From Prevotella sp. (GTDB lineage: Bacteria > Bacteroidota > Bacteroidia > Bacteroidales > Bacteroidaceae): a stretch of DNA of 55,317 nt. Location of the stretch: contig JAFZAP010000023.1 in NCBI GenBank assembly GCA_017557185.1, positions 74,526-129,842 on the forward strand. Direction: 5' to 3'. The position numbers and the translations under genes are program-made. The notes below the pieces were generated by a model. That model saw only the letters and a list, made by a program, of their open reading frames with translations. It searched no databases and had not been told where the DNA came from. This document shows, piece by piece, positions 52,982 through 55,317 of the stretch. How positions within the stretch are numbered: the first letter of the stretch is position 1; every line of letters begins with the position of its first letter.

Positions 52982-53001
52982 TTTTGTTTTTCGTATCTTT
53001 G
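52970..53001 (+). promoter_or_regulatory. Promoter of the VapE module
   Basis: TTTG (52970-52973), 20 bases, TATCTTTG (52994-53001). The -33 box overlaps the loop and right arm of the hairpin, so termination and initiation share the same sequence. A 15-codon frame (MEENKHLESLDKGRL*, 53022-53069) with a TCCCTT...AAGGGA hairpin lies in the leader. Confidence 0.78.
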
Positions 53002-53021
53002 CCGAGACCAATCTCTATTTG

Positions 53022-53069
53022 TATGGAAGAGAACAAACATTTAGAGTCCCTTGATAAGGGACGGCTGTA
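53022..53069 (+). CDS. possible 15-residue leader peptide
   Basis: ATG at 53022 encodes MEENKHLESLDKGRL followed by TAA, 21 bases after the promoter and 15 bases before the VapE start. The end of the frame includes the hairpin TCCCTT-GAT-AAGGGA. It could be a leader peptide or the remnant of a longer 5' end. The case is weak and rests on position only. Confidence 0.3.
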
Positions 53070-53084
53070 ATGCAGGGATAAAAA

Positions 53085-54428
53085 ATGAGCAATAAGAAGA
53101 AAAAGACTGGCGGTGAGAGGAAGCCGAACTGGAAGGAGTACATGGCAACAGTGGAGGACATCCAAAACTTCCTGATGGATAGGATCCTGCTGCGGCATAA
53201 TGTGATTACAAAAAGGGTGGAATACCGGCTGCCATCGAGAGTTTATATTCCTACCACCCCGTCCTGCGGACACCCCTCCTTCCAGACGGAGGGGACCACT
53301 GACTGGCAACCCATCTGCGACCGTGTCGTCAACTCGCTTTGGGCTGAACTGTCGGCTACGAAAATGGTGAGGGTGCAGGACATGTACAGGGTGATAGAGT
53401 CTGATTTCGTGCCGGAGTTCCATCCGTTCAAGTTCTATCTGGAGCATCTGCCACCATGGGACGGCGGGAATCATATCCTGGCGATGTCGCTCTCGGTGAA
53501 CGTGAAGGGTGACGTGAAGGAACAGATGCTCTTTGCGGAGTACCTGACAAAGTGGCTGGTAGGCATGGTGGCGGGATGGATTGACGACAGCGTAGTGAAC
53601 AATGTCATTCTGGTGCTGATAGGCGAGCAAGGGTCATACAAGACGACATGGTTCAACCACTTGCTGCCGCCGGAGCTGTCGAGTTATTTCTATACGAAGA
53701 CAAACGCGAACAGGATGGGGCGCGACGACCTGCTGACGCTGGCGCAGTATGGGCTGGTGTGCTGTGAGGAGCTTGACACGATGCGCCCTGCCGAGCTAAA
53801 CCAGCTGAAGGCAGCAGTGACGATGCCGTCGATAGACGAGCGGGCTGCATATGCCCACTTCCATGAGCACCGAAAGCATATTGCTTCGTTCTGTGGCACG
53901 GGAAATAATGCTCAGTTTCTTTCCGACCCCACGGGCAACCGCCGGTGGCTGCCGTTTGAGGTGGAGAACATCACCTCGCCGCGCGAGGTTCCCTTTGATT
54001 ACGACGGCATCTATTCTCAGGCGTACGCACTATATAGACAGGGCTTCCACTTTTGGTTCTCACGAGAGGAGATTGTGCGATTGTCGGGTCACAATGCTGC
54101 CTTTGAAATGCCGCAGATGGAACGCGAACTTATCAGCGAGCGGTTCCGTCCGCCCCATCAGGGCGAGACGGGCGAGTTCGTCACTGCCACCTATATCCTG
54201 CAGTCAATCAGCGGCAACCTGGTTCAAAAGCTCAATGCCAACAAGGTAGGACGAGCCATGACCGACCTGGGCTTCCGGCGAATGCGGTCGCATGGTGAGC
54301 GCGGATATATCGTCGTGGCCTACAGTGCCGATGAAATCAAGGCTCTCCAGCGGATGAAAGCCTGCGACGCTAAACAGGAAGACGGACAGACCGATGACGC
54401 AATTGACGCAAATGACACCGCATTCTGA
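53085..54428 (+). CDS. VapE-family P-loop ATPase (primase/helicase-like)
   Basis: 447 residues. The Walker A is LIGEQGSYKTTWF (180-188), Walker B LVCCEELD (224-231), then the VapE signature GTGNNAQFLSDPTGNRRWLPFEV (271-293). The N-terminal 170 residues bear a helical domain (FHPFKFYLEHLPPWDGGNHI). Such proteins are typical of Bacteroidales mobile elements and are replication-related, with function unproven. Residues 56-73 (PTTPSCGHPSFQTEGTTD) are encoded by a palindromic repeat (CCCCTCC...GGAGGGG, 53271-53293) and look like an in-frame insertion. The N-terminal primase-like partner is not present. Confidence 0.87.
   Translation: MSNKKKKTGGERKPNWKEYMATVEDIQNFLMDRILLRHNVITKRVEYRLPSRVYIPTTPSCGHPSFQTEGTTDWQPICDRVVNSLWAELSATKMVRVQDMYRVIESDFVPEFHPFKFYLEHLPPWDGGNHILAMSLSVNVKGDVKEQMLFAEYLTKWLVGMVAGWIDDSVVNNVILVLIGEQGSYKTTWFNHLLPPELSSYFYTKTNANRMGRDDLLTLAQYGLVCCEELDTMRPAELNQLKAAVTMPSIDERAAYAHFHEHRKHIASFCGTGNNAQFLSDPTGNRRWLPFEVENITSPREVPFDYDGIYSQAYALYRQGFHFWFSREEIVRLSGHNAAFEMPQMERELISERFRPPHQGETGEFVTATYILQSISGNLVQKLNANKVGRAMTDLGFRRMRSHGERGYIVVAYSADEIKALQRMKACDAKQEDGQTDDAIDANDTAF
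53252..53300. repeat. palindromic repeat inside the VapE gene
   Basis: TACCACCCCGTCCTGCGGAC followed by ACCCCTCC-TTCCAGAC-GGAGGGGA. The perfect 7-bp arms CCCCTCC/GGAGGGG match a family seen in many Bacteroidetes genomes; it differs from the CGTAGGGAGG type. Confidence 0.75.
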
Positions 54429-54437
54429 GAAATCTCC

Positions 54438-54463
54438 GCGTACACCTGCACAAGTGTGTACGC
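54438..54463. other. inverted repeat after the VapE gene
   Basis: GCGTACAC - CTGCACAAGT - GTGTACGC forms a stem of 8 bp a few bases after the VapE stop. It lacks a T-run, so a terminator is doubtful. Confidence 0.4.
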
Positions 54464-54549
54464 ATGAGTAGTCTTCATTATTATTCGTCAAATTTGTCAT
54501 CGCGTCATATTTGACTCTAAAGCTAATCATTTATAAAAACAGACAGGTT

Positions 54550-54759
54550 ATGGAGATAAGAAGTTATGGAAAGTCGGAGCTGGCCATGCTCTACTTCCCC
54601 GACAGCGAACCGCGCGTGGCCACGAACCACCTGGCGCAATGGATACGTAATTGCCCCGAACTGGTGGCAGCCCTTCGCAAATGCCACCAGAGCCGCTTCG
54701 CCAAGTTCTATTCGGCTGAGGCCGTGCGGCAAATCGTCTGGTTTCTCGGCGAGCCATAA
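54550..54759 (+). CDS. DUF4248 family protein
   Basis: 69 residues from ATG 54550 (an in-frame ATG at 54511 adds 13 residues without support). The sequence EIRSYGKSELAMLYFPDS, then LAQWIRNCPELVAALRKC and the end QIVWFLGEP are what I recognise as DUF4248, a small helical protein found beside VapE and HU-like genes in Bacteroidales elements. Its function is unknown; the HTH-like pattern suggests DNA or protein binding. Confidence 0.88.
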   Translation: MEIRSYGKSELAMLYFPDSEPRVATNHLAQWIRNCPELVAALRKCHQSRFAKFYSAEAVRQIVWFLGEP

Positions 54760-54767
54760 GGTTTATC

Positions 54768-54807
54768 GCATAGAAACGCATGGAAACGCATGGAACCGCA
54801 TAGAAAC
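54768..54807. repeat. 10-bp direct repeat (four copies)
   Basis: GCATRGAAAC repeated without gaps: GCATAGAAAC, GCATGGAAAC, GCATGGAACC, GCATAGAAAC, then GCACGG. It lies 8 bases after the DUF4248 stop. The rest of the 264-bp gap has GCATCGGAGATGC palindromes and no gene. Confidence 0.85.
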
Positions 54808-55023
54808 GCACGGTTGATAGTTGCGGGATGTTGTAAATTTGCAAATGCATCGGAGATGCTTTGCGAGTGAAGGCTGCGGCTCAGCATAGCTCGAGCGGGC
54901 TCGGCTCTGCATTCGCCTTGCACTTCCCTTGCCAGTGCATAGGAGATGCATCGGCTATTGCCCGCAACGCTCGAAGAGTGGGCCTGCGGAACCCAAATTA
55001 TTAACATTAAAAACAATCAGACT

Positions 55024-55317
55024 ATGGCAATTAAGTACAAGCTGTATCAGGACAACCGTGCAGAGTCGACGACTCGAGGAAAGTGGTACGCACGTGCCAT
55101 CTACCCGAAGACTCCGAAGAACACGAAGGACCTCGCACAGATGATCCAGGACAACGTCTCGGTGAAGCGTGCAGATGTCATCGCCGTGCTCGACGAGCTG
55201 GTGAACGTCATGAAGCTCTGGCTGCAGGAGTCGTATCGCGTCAGCCTCGACGGGCTCGGCTCGTTCAAGATCGGTCTCAAGACCAAGCCTGCCGACACCG
55301 CGAAGGACTTCTCCGCC
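55024..55317 (+). CDS. HU-like DNA-binding protein, C-terminally cut
   Basis: 98 residues are present, starting MAIKYKLYQDNRAESTTRGKW. It is cut by the window end. The pattern QMIQDNVSVKRADVIAVLDELVNVMKLWLQESYRVSLDGLGSFKIGLKT is the HU/IHF fold of the longer HU-like family of Bacteroidales (about 120-150 residues). It would bind DNA and bend it. With DUF4248 and VapE upstream it forms a common accessory module. Confidence 0.88.
   Translation, partial: MAIKYKLYQDNRAESTTRGKWYARAIYPKTPKNTKDLAQMIQDNVSVKRADVIAVLDELVNVMKLWLQESYRVSLDGLGSFKIGLKTKPADTAKDFSA

Overview
The window is about 55 kb of a Bacteroidales chromosome, most likely from a Prevotella-type genus of the Prevotellaceae. The evidence is: (i) promoters of the Bacteroidetes type, TTTG-N19/20-TAnnTTTG, upstream of many genes; (ii) large surface proteins ending in dockerin-like or NLQGQKV...KGVYIVNGKK-type tails; (iii) families such as DUF6057, DUF5056 and DUF4248, HU-like proteins and a streptopain (C10) peptidase with BspA-type leucine-rich repeats; (iv) dispersed GC-rich palindromic repeats. 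Species-level assignment is not possible from the sequence alone. Family names are recognised by eye, without database searches.

Layout. 1-10 kb: a subtilase-like secreted protease (5' part only), a MATE exporter overlapping a cytidylate-kinase-like gene, a phosphodiesterase, then a run making or using a dTDP-6-deoxyhexose (rfbB, a FdtA-type isomerase, a FemAB/GNAT-like protein), a DUF6057 membrane protein, and a PD40 lipoprotein with a CxxCH motif. 10-12 kb: an ECF sigma factor overlapping a gene whose product joins an anti-sigma-like N-terminus, one membrane helix and a beta-barrel-like C-terminus. 12-26 kb: three very large secreted proteins (1705, 1050 and 1334 aa) with strong terminators between them, a 22-bp tandem array, and a small acidic protein. 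26-36.5 kb: topB, a serine-type sulfatase, an OmpA/PD40/TPR lipoprotein with PorE-like domain order, a minus-strand ECF sigma/DUF5056 pair, a membrane protein, an rRNA m5C methyltransferase and thyA. 36.6-45 kb: a 1577-aa C10 peptidase, folA, an Lrp/AsnC regulator, and an ExbB-membrane protein-ExbD-ExbD operon. 45-48.5 kb: a zinc-ribbon protein, tRNA-Ser(GGA), greA, a phosphopantetheinyl transferase and a RhuM/Fic gene. 48.6-55.3 kb: a TPR signalling lipoprotein, a small lipoprotein, and an accessory module (unknown protein, VapE-like ATPase, DUF4248, HU-like protein cut by the window end).

The most unusual feature is repeat DNA. At least two families of short GC-rich or GTTCAA repeats sit in frame inside conserved genes (topB, sulfatase, OmpA lipoprotein, rRNA methyltransferase, VapE, possibly the barrel protein). 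A promoter-bearing repeat recurs upstream of unrelated genes. Two large composite palindromes (about 360 and 475 bp) have cores in opposite orientation. The RhuM/Fic gene lies between two 68-bp direct copies of the 3' end of the phosphopantetheinyl transferase gene, as if the cassette had integrated there or been left by duplication. Two surface-protein genes share an unusual promoter module, TTCGCGCGCGTA-N17-TAAYTTTG.
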